NCBI GenBank assembly: GCA_030837965.1
Contig: JAUTXP010000004.1
Span: 59,488 to 123,487 of the forward strand
DNA length: 64,000 bases
Direction of reading: 5' to 3'
DNA from: Acidimicrobiaceae bacterium
GTDB taxonomy: Bacteria > Actinomycetota > Acidimicrobiia > Acidimicrobiales > JAUTXP01
Each line of letters begins with the position of its first letter. Positions within the stretch are counted from its first letter, which is position 1. Positions 9,127 to 16,748 of the stretch are shown piece by piece. Made by a program: the position numbers and the translations under genes. The notes beneath the pieces were generated by a model. It saw only the letters and a program-made list of their open reading frames with translations, did no database searches and was not told where the DNA came from.

Positions 9127-9196
9127 GTCCCGGTGCTTCCTTCGATGGAGTGGTCCGTGGGGCTCGGCATCCGGCCACCCCTCGGGAGGGACCCGG

Positions 9197-9221
9197 ATAT
9201 CTCAGAGCATTCTGAAGATAT
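9197..9221. promoter_or_regulatory. Imperfect palindrome containing TATCTCAG half sites
   Basis: The + strand holds ATATCTCAGA (9197-9206) followed after five bases by TGAAGATAT; the arms match with one extra base. Each arm resembles the TATSYCAG half site that recurs as a direct repeat upstream of the five secreted paralogues at 10.2-13.6 kb. The site lies about 70 bases upstream of the - strand binding-protein gene, so it may be its operator. Confidence 0.4.
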
Positions 9222-9348
9222 GTTACGGAAGGGTCGGCCGGGCTGCAACGGTTCATTTGCCCTGAGCACGTCTTGTCGCGCGTAATTGCTCCCGCAGTCC
9301 CTCGACTTCAGACTGCCGCCGGTCAGGCCGCGGGTCCGCGCGCCTGTG

Positions 9349-9741
9349 TCACCGGTCGGACGGCCAGTGCTCGACTGTGAGCTCTGGCATCGGGAAGTCA
9401 TCGACGTTGGCGGTGGCCAGCCCGGCCCCGATACCCACCGCTGCGGCGGCAATGAGACAGTCCGCTTGATGCAGGGTCATGCCCCGCTCGCCGAACTCGC
9501 GGCGCCACGTGCCCGCCCGCGTCCCCTCGGGGACACCAAGGGGGGCGACACGGACGCCGCTGAACAGCCGGCGCACGACGCCATGTTCTGATGGGCGCAG
9601 GCCGCGCCAGATCTCCTCGACAGAGATCGCACACACCCACGGCTCAGTGCCCGCCCGCCTCAGGGACGCGACTCTGGCCGCCGCCGGTCGACCTCGGAGG
9701 GCATCGATGAGAACAGTCGAGTCGAGCAGGAGCCGGCTCAC
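9349..9741 (-). CDS. vapC: PIN-domain toxin, VapC type
   Basis: This 130-residue PIN-fold protein is probably the RNase toxin of a type II toxin-antitoxin pair. The first acidic residue is in LLLDSTVLIDAL near the N-terminus. A conserved Glu follows in ISVEEIWRGL (about 43), then an Asp in LHQADCLIAAAA (about 95) and a late Asp in ATANVDDF (about 115). That gives the four acidic positions of an active PIN site. It begins 15 bases after the stop of the ribbon-helix-helix antitoxin gene and is presumably co-transcribed with it. The start is a GTG. The RNA target is unknown. Confidence 0.88.
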   Translation of the reverse strand: MSRLLLDSTVLIDALRGRPAAARVASLRRAGTEPWVCAISVEEIWRGLRPSEHGVVRRLFSGVRVAPLGVPEGTRAGTWRREFGERGMTLHQADCLIAAAAVGIGAGLATANVDDFPMPELTVEHWPSDR

Positions 9742-9756
9742 GGCTCACCGCTCACG

Positions 9757-9996
9757 TCAGCCGGCTCGGCGAACGTCGCCGTGGCGCTGTTCTTTCACCC
9801 ACATCGCCGGGTCGTCGTCCCATTCGTGGCCGGTGTCGGCGATGGCGCCGAGGGCCGCCTCGATGTCGTCCCATCGCTGTTCGTCCTCAAGCCCGCGCCG
9901 AATGAGCTCTGCGATGAACGCGCTTCGCCGCCGAGGCCCGACCCGCTGGTCAAGGTCGGCCACGAGGTCGTCGTCCAACGCAATGTGCAGACGCAT
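9757..9996 (-). CDS. vapB: Ribbon-helix-helix antitoxin, VapB type
   Basis: The 79-residue product opens with a beta strand and two helices typical of ribbon-helix-helix DNA-binding antitoxins (MRLHIALDDDLVADLDQRV, then SAFIAELIRRGLEDEQRW). The acidic C-terminal part (about 45-79) would wrap and neutralise the PIN toxin encoded just downstream. Such antitoxins normally repress their own operon, and an inverted repeat lies 40-90 bases upstream. The ATG at 9996 is well placed for the family. Confidence 0.87.
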   Translation of the reverse strand: MRLHIALDDDLVADLDQRVGPRRRSAFIAELIRRGLEDEQRWDDIEAALGAIADTGHEWDDDPAMWVKEQRHGDVRRAG

Positions 9997-10035
9997 GTGC
10001 TCAATTTAGCCCACAGCGCCGCCTCGCCCGGACGG

Positions 10036-10084
10036 CGATTCGGGACGCGTCGGGCGCGTCGGGCGCGGTCTCACTCCCGAATCG
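10036..10084. promoter_or_regulatory. Inverted repeat upstream of vapBC
   Basis: Arms CGATTCGGGA (10036-10045) and TCCCGAATCG (10075-10084) are perfect and separated by 29 bases that carry a short CGTCGGGCG repeat. It lies upstream of the antitoxin gene on the - strand and may be the toxin-antitoxin operator or a hairpin. Function is inferred from position only. Confidence 0.35.
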
Positions 10085-10171
10085 GCGCGGCAAGAGGGCA
10101 CGGACGGAGTCGCCACCCTTCCGGCGGGTTCTTCCGGGCCAGGCAGGAACGGGCTCGCTGCCGTCAAAGGT

Positions 10172-10200
10172 TATGCCAGCGGCTGATGATGGTATGCCAG
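10172..10200 (+). promoter_or_regulatory. 21-bp-period direct repeat TATGCCAG-N13-TATGCCAG
   Basis: Two copies of TATGCCAG start 21 bases apart (10172 and 10193). The second ends 26 bases before the ATG of the first secreted paralogue. Upstream lies a GCAGGAACGGG segment that also precedes the other elements of this type. It may be a tandem activator site or the core promoter for an alternative sigma factor. Confidence 0.6.
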
Positions 10201-10226
10201 TCGGAGCATCGACACGGAGGGGCCCC

Positions 10227-10766
10227 ATGAAGAAGCAGTTCGTCGCAGCAGCAGTAGCCACGGTCGCCCTCATCGGAGCGGGCGGCCTCGTCGGCAGCGC
10301 GCACGCAAGGGTCACGGCCGGGTGCAGGACCACGGCCTACTGGCCGCCGAACTCCATTGGCCCGGTTGGCCCGGTGCAGCCTCCGCCCCTTCCCCTGCCC
10401 CCTCATCCGGCCTTAGGCCATTCTGGCGGCTTCTTCCTCGCCGCCGACGACGCAGGAACGACCTACTCGTGCGTCTACACCCCGGAGGCGCTGCAACAAG
10501 GCTACGCAGTGGCCGTGGCCGCACCGTGGCGAATCCTGGCCTTGAGCCCGTCGGGGGCTGAGCGCACGCTCGTGGCCGGGGGACCAGTACCGGACGCCAA
10601 TCATCCGTACGTGGGCACCTTCACCGTCGCTCCGGGCGACCGAGTGGCGTTGGAGTTGGCGGGCACGTGCGCCAGCCAGATCCCGACCGTCACCATCCCC
10701 GGCACCGGCACCGGCATCGAGGGCGCCCCGTGCGTGACGACCGGATTCATTGTCGCCGGCGGCTGA
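10227..10766 (+). CDS. Secreted four-cysteine protein, tandem paralogue 1 of 5
   Basis: This 179-residue protein has a signal peptide likely cut after AHA27. A mature part with four Cys follows (about 33, 82, 148 and 169). I do not recognise the family. Shared landmarks across all five copies are GCR(S/T)T near the mature N-terminus, a variable Pro-rich stretch, GH, CVYTPxxLxQ, a PWRI-type segment, AER, AGGP, a TFxVxPGxR segment, PTVTIPGTG and a C-terminal AGG. In this copy the linker is PPPLPLPPHP. Four conserved Cys suggest two disulfides and a small beta-rich extracellular domain. The ATG at 10227 follows CGGAGG. It may share a transcript with paralogue 2, which starts 49 bases after its stop. 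Confidence 0.8.
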   Translation: MKKQFVAAAVATVALIGAGGLVGSAHARVTAGCRTTAYWPPNSIGPVGPVQPPPLPLPPHPALGHSGGFFLAADDAGTTYSCVYTPEALQQGYAVAVAAPWRILALSPSGAERTLVAGGPVPDANHPYVGTFTVAPGDRVALELAGTCASQIPTVTIPGTGTGIEGAPCVTTGFIVAGG

Positions 10767-10815
10767 CCGTTCGCGATCTCGCTACCACAGCACCAGCCCA
10801 TACACGGAGGTTCGA

Positions 10816-11367
10816 ATGAGGAAGCAGCTCGTTGCAGCAGCAGGTGTGGCCGTCGTGCTTTTCGGTGTGGGCGGTTTCGCGGGGAGTGCGCACGCCGGGT
10901 TCGCCGCCGGGTGCCGATCGACAGGCTGGCCCCAGGGAGTGGGGCCCGTGGGTCCGGTGGCGGGCGTGGGCCCGGTCGGCGGGGCCAATCCCGTGCCCGA
11001 CCCGAACCTCGGCCATGGCGCGGCCTCGTTCATCATGGCCGACGAAACCGGACAGGGCTACTCGTGCGTCTACACGCCCGCGTCCCTTCAGCAGCACTTC
11101 GCGGTGACGACGACGGGGGCTTGGAAGATCTTCGCCCTCACCCCTTCACGCGCTGAGCGCCTGCTCGTGGCGGGCGGGCCGATCAGCGACGTCAACCGGC
11201 CGTACCAAGGGACGTTCAATGTGTTCCCCGGCGAGCGCGTCATCCTGGTGGCCTACGGGACCTGTGCGGGCCAGGACGTCCCCACCGTCACTGTCCCCGG
11301 CACGGGCCAGGGCGTGGAGGGCGGGGACGTCTGCGTGGGCGCGGGCGGCATCTACGCCGGAGGCTGA
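10816..11367 (+). CDS. Secreted four-cysteine protein, tandem paralogue 2 of 5
   Basis: The 183-residue product has a signal peptide ending AHA27 and the same four-Cys layout as its neighbours. Its linker is of the Gly/Pro/Val type (VGPVGPVAGVGPVGG) rather than the proline-run type. The ATG follows ACGGAGGTTCGA, a good ribosome site. Only 49 bases separate it from paralogue 1, and it alone of the five lacks the upstream TATGYCAG direct repeat. It is therefore probably expressed from the promoter of paralogue 1. Function is unknown; an extracellular structural or binding role would fit. Confidence 0.8.
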   Translation: MRKQLVAAAGVAVVLFGVGGFAGSAHAGFAAGCRSTGWPQGVGPVGPVAGVGPVGGANPVPDPNLGHGAASFIMADETGQGYSCVYTPASLQQHFAVTTTGAWKIFALTPSRAERLLVAGGPISDVNRPYQGTFNVFPGERVILVAYGTCAGQDVPTVTVPGTGQGVEGGDVCVGAGGIYAGG

Positions 11368-11679
11368 GCGGCGCGGTCTTTGCCGCTGCGGCCAACTGCT
11401 TGCACAAATCCGACCACGTGGTCCGGCTAACAGCAGGAATGACAGGCCGGGCGCCGAAGCGTGTATCAGTGGTTCTCTCTAGTATCCCAGGAACAGGGCC
11501 TCGACGGGCCACCGGCGAGACCTCGGCGCCTGGGCCGCGGTCGTGAGCGGTTGGGCTGCCCAAGGGCGGGAGTTCACACATCCGGCGCAGGCGGGCGGTC
11601 TCGGACCGACCGCAGCGCCCGGCGAACAGGTTGCATCCGACGGCCGGCGTTGTCGGCCACATCCATGCGCGGGGGTTCG
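11368..11679. other. 312-base gene-free stretch before paralogue 3
   Basis: This interval holds a copy of the direct-repeat element (11462-11490). About 190 bases then separate the element from the ATG of paralogue 3, compared with 26-38 bases for the other copies. I see no convincing gene in it. It may be a long leader or the remnant of an insertion between promoter and gene. Confidence 0.5.
11462..11490 (+). promoter_or_regulatory. Direct-repeat element, diverged copy (TGTATCAG-N13-TATCCCAG)
   Basis: The half sites start 21 bases apart (11462 and 11483), as in the other copies, and are preceded by AGCAGGAATGA and GCCGAAGCG, which match the upstream flanks at 12.3 and 13.0 kb. This copy is the most diverged and the furthest from its gene. 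Confidence 0.5.
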
Positions 11680-12225
11680 ATGAGGAAGCATCTCGTTGCA
11701 GCAGCAGGCGTGGTCATCGTGCTCTTCGGGGCAGGCGGGGTGGTCGGCGGGGCGCACGCCAAGCTCGGCCCCGCGGGCTGCCGTACGACGGCCTACTGGC
11801 CGACGCAGCCCGACCCGATTCCGCCTGCGCCACCGCCTCCCCCGCTTCCCATTCCGCCTCGCCCGGCCCTGGGCCATGGCGGCGCGGCCTTCGTGGCGTA
11901 CGACGAGGGAGACCCGGTGCACTGCGTGTACACGCCCGACGCGCTGCAGCAGAACTTCGCAGTGACGTCCGCGGGCCCGTGGCGCATCCTGGCCAGGAAC
12001 CCCGCCGGGGCCGAGCGCGTGCTGGTCGCAGGCGGACCGGTCTCCAGCACGAGCCGTCCGTACGCCGGGACCTTCAGTGTGCTCCCGGGCGATCGGGTGG
12101 TGCTCGAGGTGGACGCGGTCTGCGGCAACCAAAACATCCCGACGGTCACGATCCCCGGCACGGGCAAGGGCGTCGAGGGCGGGGACGTGTGCGAGACCGT
12201 GGGAGCCGTCTTCGCGGGCGGCTGA
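11680..12225 (+). CDS. Secreted four-cysteine protein, tandem paralogue 3 of 5
   Basis: This 181-residue protein has a signal peptide cut after about AHA27, then KLGPAGCRTTAYWP, which closely matches paralogue 1. The linker is a proline run (PPAPPPPPLPIPPRP). CVYTPDALQQ, PWRI, AGGP, PTVTIPGTG and the terminal AGG are retained, as are the four Cys. The ATG at 11680 follows GCGGGGGTTCG, the same ribosome-site block found before paralogues 4 and 5. A longer in-frame reading back to 11461 has no start support and covers the leader. Paralogues 1 and 3 share the AYWP/proline-run subtype; 2, 4 and 5 share the PVGPV subtype. Confidence 0.8.
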   Translation: MRKHLVAAAGVVIVLFGAGGVVGGAHAKLGPAGCRTTAYWPTQPDPIPPAPPPPPLPIPPRPALGHGGAAFVAYDEGDPVHCVYTPDALQQNFAVTSAGPWRILARNPAGAERVLVAGGPVSSTSRPYAGTFSVLPGDRVVLEVDAVCGNQNIPTVTIPGTGKGVEGGDVCETVGAVFAGG

Positions 12226-12312
12226 CCCGCCAATCGGCAGCACCGACAATTCTCCACAGCCAGTACCTCGGGTGGAGCCGGAGCAGGAACGAGGCCGGTC
12301 GCCGGCGAAACG

Positions 12313-12341
12313 TATGTCAGCAGTTCCTGTTGATATCTCAG
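12313..12341 (+). promoter_or_regulatory. 21-bp-period direct repeat TATGTCAG-N13-TATCTCAG
   Basis: Half sites begin at 12313 and 12334. The element ends 37 bases before the ATG of paralogue 4. Flanking bases (GGCGAAACG upstream, GTTCCTGTTGA in the spacer) are nearly the same as at 13006-13034. Confidence 0.62.
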
Positions 12342-12378
12342 TGAGTCGAGCGGCTCACTCCAAGGCGCGGGGGTTCCG

Positions 12379-12939
12379 ATGAGGAAGCAACTCGTTGCAA
12401 CAGCAGGATCGTTGGCAGCACTCGCCGCCTTGGGCATCGGCGGTCTGTCGCACACCGCCAGCGCTGTGCTCTCGGCCGGATGCAGGTCCACCGACACGTG
12501 GCCGGGCCCGGTCGGCCCGGTCGGCCCCGTAGCCGGTGTCGGCCCTGTCGGCCCCGTGGCCAACCCCGTGCCCCAGCCCCACCCTGGGCACGGCGCCGCC
12601 ATCTTCGTGGTCGACGGGGCCACCGAACCAGCGGGATGCGTGTACACCCCCGCCTCGCCCCAACAGACGTACGCGGTGGCCGTGCCGGGAGCCTGGCGCA
12701 TCGTCGCCCTGGCCCCCTCCCACGCCGAGCGGGTGGTCGCATCGGGTGGTCCTTCCACCGATCCCAACCGGTCCGTTACGGGCACCTTCACCGTGCTACC
12801 CGGAGAGCGAGTTGCGCTCGAGGCGTACTCGATCTGCACTGGTCAGGCGGTGCCGACCGTGACCATCCCCGGCACTGGCAAGGGCATTGAGGGCGGGGAC
12901 ACCTGCGAGAACACCGGGATCATGTACGCCGCAGGCTGA
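12379..12939 (+). CDS. Secreted four-cysteine protein, tandem paralogue 4 of 5
   Basis: The 186-residue product carries a signal peptide (cut near TASA29) and the four conserved Cys. The linker is PVGPVGPVAGVGPVGPV, a short tandem Gly-Pro-Val repeat. Conserved blocks include WPGPVGP after the first Cys, CVYTPASPQQ, AWRI, TFTVLPGERV and PTVTIPGTGKG. It is most like paralogue 5 in both coding and leader sequence, so these two look like the most recent duplication. A CGGGGGTTCCG ribosome-site block precedes the ATG. Confidence 0.8.
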   Translation: MRKQLVATAGSLAALAALGIGGLSHTASAVLSAGCRSTDTWPGPVGPVGPVAGVGPVGPVANPVPQPHPGHGAAIFVVDGATEPAGCVYTPASPQQTYAVAVPGAWRIVALAPSHAERVVASGGPSTDPNRSVTGTFTVLPGERVALEAYSICTGQAVPTVTIPGTGKGIEGGDTCENTGIMYAAG

Positions 12940-13005
12940 GCCCAGCCGCGTCGGGCCAAACGTCCGCAGGCGCCAAGCAGGAACGGGGTCGGCCGCGGCG
13001 AAGCG

Positions 13006-13034
13006 TATGTCAGCAGTTCTTGTTGATATCTCAG
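13006..13034 (+). promoter_or_regulatory. 21-bp-period direct repeat TATGTCAG-N13-TATCTCAG
   Basis: Half sites begin at 13006 and 13027; the element ends 36 bases before the ATG of paralogue 5. It is almost identical to the element at 12313-12341, including the spacer. Confidence 0.62.
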
Positions 13035-13070
13035 TGCCGCCAGACGGCCCGGTCGAGGGCGGGGGTTCCG

Positions 13071-13628
13071 ATGAGGAAGCAACTCTTGGCAGCAGCCGCG
13101 GTGTTGGCCGCGCTGGCCCCCGTGGGCATCGGCAGCTTGACGAACAGCGCCCACGCCTTTCTCACCGTCCCGTGCGCGTCGACGAACACCTGGCCGGGTC
13201 CGGTGGGTCCGTACACCGTCCCCGGAGTGGGGCAAGTGGGGCCTGTGGCCAATCCCGTGCCCGACCCGAAGCCTGGGCACAGCACGACCGTATTCGTCGT
13301 CGACGGCTCGTCCGAGCCCGACTCGTGCGTGTACACCCCTGCGTCGCTCACGCAGAACTACGTGGTCGCTGTGCCCGGATCGTGGCGCATCCTCGCCCTG
13401 ACCCCCTCACATGCGGAACGGGTGCTGGTCGCCGGAGGCCCGGCCACGGACACGAACCGGCCCGTCACGGGCAGCTTCTCGGTGCTGCCTGGGGAGCGGG
13501 TCATTCTCGAGGCGTACATGGTCTGCACCGGACAGGCCACCCCCACGGTGACCGTCCCCGGCACCGGCACGGGCGTCCCGGGCAGCGACGTCTGCGCGAA
13601 CGACGGCGTGATGTACACCGCAGGCTGA
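13071..13628 (+). CDS. Secreted four-cysteine protein, tandem paralogue 5 of 5
   Basis: This 185-residue copy has a signal peptide (cut near SAHA29), four Cys, and the same CVYTPAS, SWRI, AGGP, SVLPGERV and PTVTVPGTG blocks. The first Cys is in TVPCAST rather than AGCRST, so it is the most diverged at the mature N-terminus. I chose ATG 13071, where the MRKQL start shared by the family follows the GGGGGTTCCG block; an earlier in-frame TTG at 13020 lies inside the regulatory element. A strong hairpin terminator follows the gene, closing the five-gene array. Confidence 0.8.
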   Translation: MRKQLLAAAAVLAALAPVGIGSLTNSAHAFLTVPCASTNTWPGPVGPYTVPGVGQVGPVANPVPDPKPGHSTTVFVVDGSSEPDSCVYTPASLTQNYVVAVPGSWRILALTPSHAERVLVAGGPATDTNRPVTGSFSVLPGERVILEAYMVCTGQATPTVTVPGTGTGVPGSDVCANDGVMYTAG

Positions 13629-13677
13629 AAGCACCAGCTTTGGCGCTCCCCGGGGGCAGCCGGGTGAGCCGCCGTAC

Positions 13678-13715
13678 GCGGCCCGTAGTCGTCGGCCCCG
13701 ACGACTACGGGCCGC
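13678..13715 (+). terminator. Strong hairpin terminator after the five-paralogue array
   Basis: Eighteen-base perfect arms (13678-13695 and 13698-13715, core CGTAGTCGTCGG / CCGACGACTACG) form a very stable stem, followed by the T-containing stretch TGTTCGTCT. It separates the secreted-protein array from the M16 peptidase operon. Confidence 0.75.
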
Positions 13716-13758
13716 TGTTCGTCTGTGGGACAAACTCGGACCAAACCCAGGTTGGCTC

Positions 13759-13786
13759 TTGAAATGTCACTTCAAACGTCTAATAT
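13759..13786 (+). promoter_or_regulatory. Vegetative-type promoter for the M16 operon
   Basis: TTGAAA (13759-13764) and TAATAT (13781-13786) are separated by 16 bases in an AT-rich island unusual for this window. The -35 region overlaps a TTGAA-N7-TTCAA inverted repeat, which could bind a regulator. The start codon of the peptidase gene lies about 35 bases downstream of the -10. Confidence 0.6.
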
Positions 13787-13821
13787 GTCAATTCTAACTA
13801 GCAACTTTGTTGGGAGATCGG

Positions 13822-15111
13822 TTGTCAGAGTTCAAGCCCTTCGAGTTCGTCCACCACACGCTGGACAACGGGCTCCAGATCCTCGTAAGCCCAGACCGGG
13901 TCGCCCCCGTCGTGGCCATGAACCTTTGGTATGACGTCGGATCCCGTCACGAGCGGCCGGGCCGCACCGGGTTCGCCCACTTGTTCGAGCATTTGATGTT
14001 CGAAGGCTCGACCTCGGTGGGTACCGGCGAGCACATGCGGACCGTGCAGGACGCGGGCGGCGAGGTCAACGCCACCACGTCCAGCGAGCGGACCGTCTAC
14101 ATCCAGACCGTCCCCGTCGAGCAGCTCGAACTGATGCTCTACCTCGAGGCCGACCGGATGGCCGGTCTGCTCGACGGCGTCACCCAGGAGTGCCTGGACA
14201 AGCAGCGCGACGTCGTCAAGAACGAGCGCAGGCAGCGCTACGACAACCAGCCTTATGGCAACGGCCACGAGCGGATGGCCGCACTCATGTACCCGGTGGG
14301 CCATCCGTACCACCACCTGCCCATCGGCTCCATGGAGGACCTCACCGCGGCCTCGCTGGAGGACGTGCACGAGTTCTTCCGGACGTACTACACGCCCGAC
14401 AACGCCGTCCTCAGCATCGTGGGCGATGTGGACCCCGATGCCGCCATCGAGTTGGTGGCCAAGCACATGGGCCACATCCCGAAGGGTTCGGGCCAGCCGG
14501 AAGCCCCATCGGGCGAGTTGGACGCGCCCTTGGCCGCCGATACCCGCGAGGTGCTGCGCGAGAAGGTTCCCGCCGCTGCCCTCTTTCTCGGCTACCGCCT
14601 GCCGTCCCTGGGCGACCCCGTCCTCGACCACCTCACCACGGCGGCGTCGGTTCTCGACAACGGCCGGGCCAGCGTGTTCCAACGCCGCCTCGTCCAAGGC
14701 GAAGTGGCGCAGAACGCTTCGGTCAGTATCAACCGGCGGGTCGCGGGAGCCTCGGAGTGCATGGTGACGGCCATCGGCCGACAGGGCACGACGGCCGAGA
14801 CCCTGGAGAAGATCATCCGCGAGGAGTTCCAGCGGCTCGCCGTCGATGGGCCGAGCGAGCTCGAACTCCAGCGGGCCCAGAGCATGCGCCAACGCGGCGT
14901 GCTCGACCGGCTCACCAGCTTGGAGGGCCGAGCCGAGGAGCTGTGCCGATCGACGACGCTCTACAAGGACCCCAACCGCATCAACACCTTGGTCGACCGC
15001 ATCTGGGCGACCACGGTGGCCGACGTCCGTGAGGCCGTCGAAGAGCACTTGGTCAACCAGCCCGCGGCCGTCTTGGAGTACGAGCCCATCGCCAAGGAGG
15101 TGGCGGCATGA
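13822..15111 (+). CDS. M16 family zinc metallopeptidase (catalytic subunit)
   Basis: This is a pitrilysin-family peptidase of 429 residues, probably acting on unfolded or processed peptides. The inverted zinc motif HLFEH is at residues 53-57, and the third ligand is probably Glu135 in KNERRQRYDN. The later region holds the second M16 half, ending in EPIAKEVAA. I chose the TTG at 13822 because GGGAG lies five bases upstream; a TTG at 13807 is possible. The stop overlaps the ATG of the next gene (ATGA), so it is coupled to a second M16 protein that lacks the zinc motif. Active/inactive pairs are common in this family, for example in mitochondrial processing peptidase. Confidence 0.9.
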   Translation: MSEFKPFEFVHHTLDNGLQILVSPDRVAPVVAMNLWYDVGSRHERPGRTGFAHLFEHLMFEGSTSVGTGEHMRTVQDAGGEVNATTSSERTVYIQTVPVEQLELMLYLEADRMAGLLDGVTQECLDKQRDVVKNERRQRYDNQPYGNGHERMAALMYPVGHPYHHLPIGSMEDLTAASLEDVHEFFRTYYTPDNAVLSIVGDVDPDAAIELVAKHMGHIPKGSGQPEAPSGELDAPLAADTREVLREKVPAAALFLGYRLPSLGDPVLDHLTTAASVLDNGRASVFQRRLVQGEVAQNASVSINRRVAGASECMVTAIGRQGTTAETLEKIIREEFQRLAVDGPSELELQRAQSMRQRGVLDRLTSLEGRAEELCRSTTLYKDPNRINTLVDRIWATTVADVREAVEEHLVNQPAAVLEYEPIAKEVAA

Positions 15112-16649
15112 ACACGTCGTCAACACCGATCTCAACCCCGGCAACCAGGACTCGACCCATCCCCGGGCCGTCCCCCGAGTGGCAGTTCCCCGCCTTCGAA
15201 CGGCACACCCTCGCCAACGGAACCAACGTGTTGGCCTGCCACCTTCCCGACCGCCCCGTCCTCGACGTGCGGATCGTGTTCGACGGCGGCATCCGCAGGG
15301 AGGAGCCGCAGTTCGCGGGCCTGTCCAGCATCACGGCCCGGTCGTTGGTCGAGGGCACGGAGCTGCGACACGGCCCGGCCTTCAACGAGACCGTCGAACA
15401 TCTGGGCGGGCGAGTGGGCGCGTCGACCGACTGGAAGGGTCTGTTCGCCGCCATCAGCATCCCCGTGACCGCGTTGATTCCCGGACTCGAGCTGTTGACC
15501 GAGCTCGTTGCCACGCCTGGGCTTCGGGACGAGGACGTGGCCCGCAACATCCGGCGGCGCGCCGACGAGACGAGCTTCGAGCAGATGATGCCGCAGGCCA
15601 GCGCGCTCAACGCCTTCAACTCGGCTGTCTTCGCGCCCGGCGCCCGCGCCGCAGTCCATCCCCATGGGGCGTCTGAGTCGGTCGCCAACCTCGAGCCTGG
15701 CATGGCCAAGGAGTGGTGGAACCGCTTCGTCGGCCCCGCGGGCTCGACCTTGATCGTGACCGGCGACCTCAGCGGCCTCGACCTGATCACCGCCCTGGAA
15801 AAGACCGTCGGCCAATGGACGGGCACGACCGGTGAGGCCGGTGCCCTGGGGCTGGAGGCCTTGGCGACCAGCCCCAGCACGCTGGTCGTGGACTTCCCGC
15901 AAGGCGTCCAGACCAACCTCCTCATCGGCCGGGCCATGCCGCCGGTCGCCTACGAGGACCTGGCTCCGATGAGCGCGGCCAGCCACGTGATCGCCGGGTA
16001 CTTCGCGTCCCGGCTCATCACCAAGCTGCGCGAGGAGATGGGCGTCACCTACGGCGTCTTCTCGGGCATGCAGAACATTGGCGGGGCCAGCGTGTTCTTC
16101 ACCACGACCTCGGTCGACGAGCCCGCCACCGCCGAGGCGACGGCGATCATCGTCGAGGAGCTGTCGACCCTCAGCCAGACGCTGACCGACGACGAGGTTC
16201 AGCGGGCCACCGACCACATGGTGCGCCGAAGCCCGATTGCCTACAAGACGGTGGGCGCCGTGGCCATGGCCCTCCAGAACCTCGTGCTCAACGGCCACCC
16301 GGACGACCACGTGGATCGCAATCGGGCCCGGTTGGCCGCACTCAGCGCGTCCGACGTGGCCGAGGCCTGGTCCCGCTACATCAGTACCGACCAGATCACG
16401 GTGGTGGCGGGTGGGCCCGCGGCCAAGATCACCGAGCCGTTGCGAGCCGTTCGCCCCGACGTCGAGGTCAAGGCGCCGGAGCTCGATCTGTCCAAGCTGG
16501 CTGCGTCCATCAAGACGCCGGACGGCAAGCCCATCGACCCCACCCAGTTGGCCGCGCTGCTGGCATCTGGGGCGGCCAAGCAGGCCCGAGCGGGTGGGCC
16601 CGGGACTCAGGCGGAATCGGCCAAGCAGGCGGATTCGCCCAAGCAGTAG
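15108..16649 (+). CDS. M16 family peptidase-like protein, non-catalytic partner
   Basis: The 513-residue product has the M16 fold, but the HxxEH zinc motif is missing: the corresponding stretch reads FAGLSSITARSLVEG. It is presumably the non-catalytic half of a heterodimer with the protein encoded just before it. The C-terminal M16 signature region (KLREEMGVTYGVFSGM) is well kept. A Pro/Thr-rich N-terminus (about 1-25) and an Ala/Gln/Lys-rich tail (about 485-513) extend beyond the domain. The ATG overlaps the preceding stop by four bases. Confidence 0.88.
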   Translation: MNTSSTPISTPATRTRPIPGPSPEWQFPAFERHTLANGTNVLACHLPDRPVLDVRIVFDGGIRREEPQFAGLSSITARSLVEGTELRHGPAFNETVEHLGGRVGASTDWKGLFAAISIPVTALIPGLELLTELVATPGLRDEDVARNIRRRADETSFEQMMPQASALNAFNSAVFAPGARAAVHPHGASESVANLEPGMAKEWWNRFVGPAGSTLIVTGDLSGLDLITALEKTVGQWTGTTGEAGALGLEALATSPSTLVVDFPQGVQTNLLIGRAMPPVAYEDLAPMSAASHVIAGYFASRLITKLREEMGVTYGVFSGMQNIGGASVFFTTTSVDEPATAEATAIIVEELSTLSQTLTDDEVQRATDHMVRRSPIAYKTVGAVAMALQNLVLNGHPDDHVDRNRARLAALSASDVAEAWSRYISTDQITVVAGGPAAKITEPLRAVRPDVEVKAPELDLSKLAASIKTPDGKPIDPTQLAALLASGAAKQARAGGPGTQAESAKQADSPKQ

Positions 16650-16662
16650 CAACGTGGCCGGT

Positions 16663-16718
16663 CCAGCCCCGCGGCAGCGTGCGACGTTGTAGTGGAGCAC
16701 CGTCTGCGGCGGGGCTGG
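16663..16718. terminator. Inverted repeat between M16 operon and proline catabolic gene
   Basis: Arms CCAGCCCCGCGGCAG (16663-16677) and CTGCGGCGGGGCTGG (16704-16718) pair at 14 of 15 positions around a 26-base loop. No T tract follows. It probably ends the M16 transcript. A potential GTG start at 16692 for the next gene would lie in the loop, which argues against that start. Confidence 0.5.
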
Positions 16719-16748
16719 CAGCCAAGACGACCGCGGTTTGATAGAGGG

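Noticed and set aside
9349..9996. VapBC pair considered as evidence for a mobile element or plasmid origin
   Set aside because: No integrase, repeats or att-like sites flank it; such pairs are common on chromosomes.
16692..16748. GTG at 16692 as start of the proline enzyme
   Set aside because: It lies in the loop of the 16663-16718 inverted repeat and lacks a ribosome site; the added residues are Arg-rich and unlike the family.
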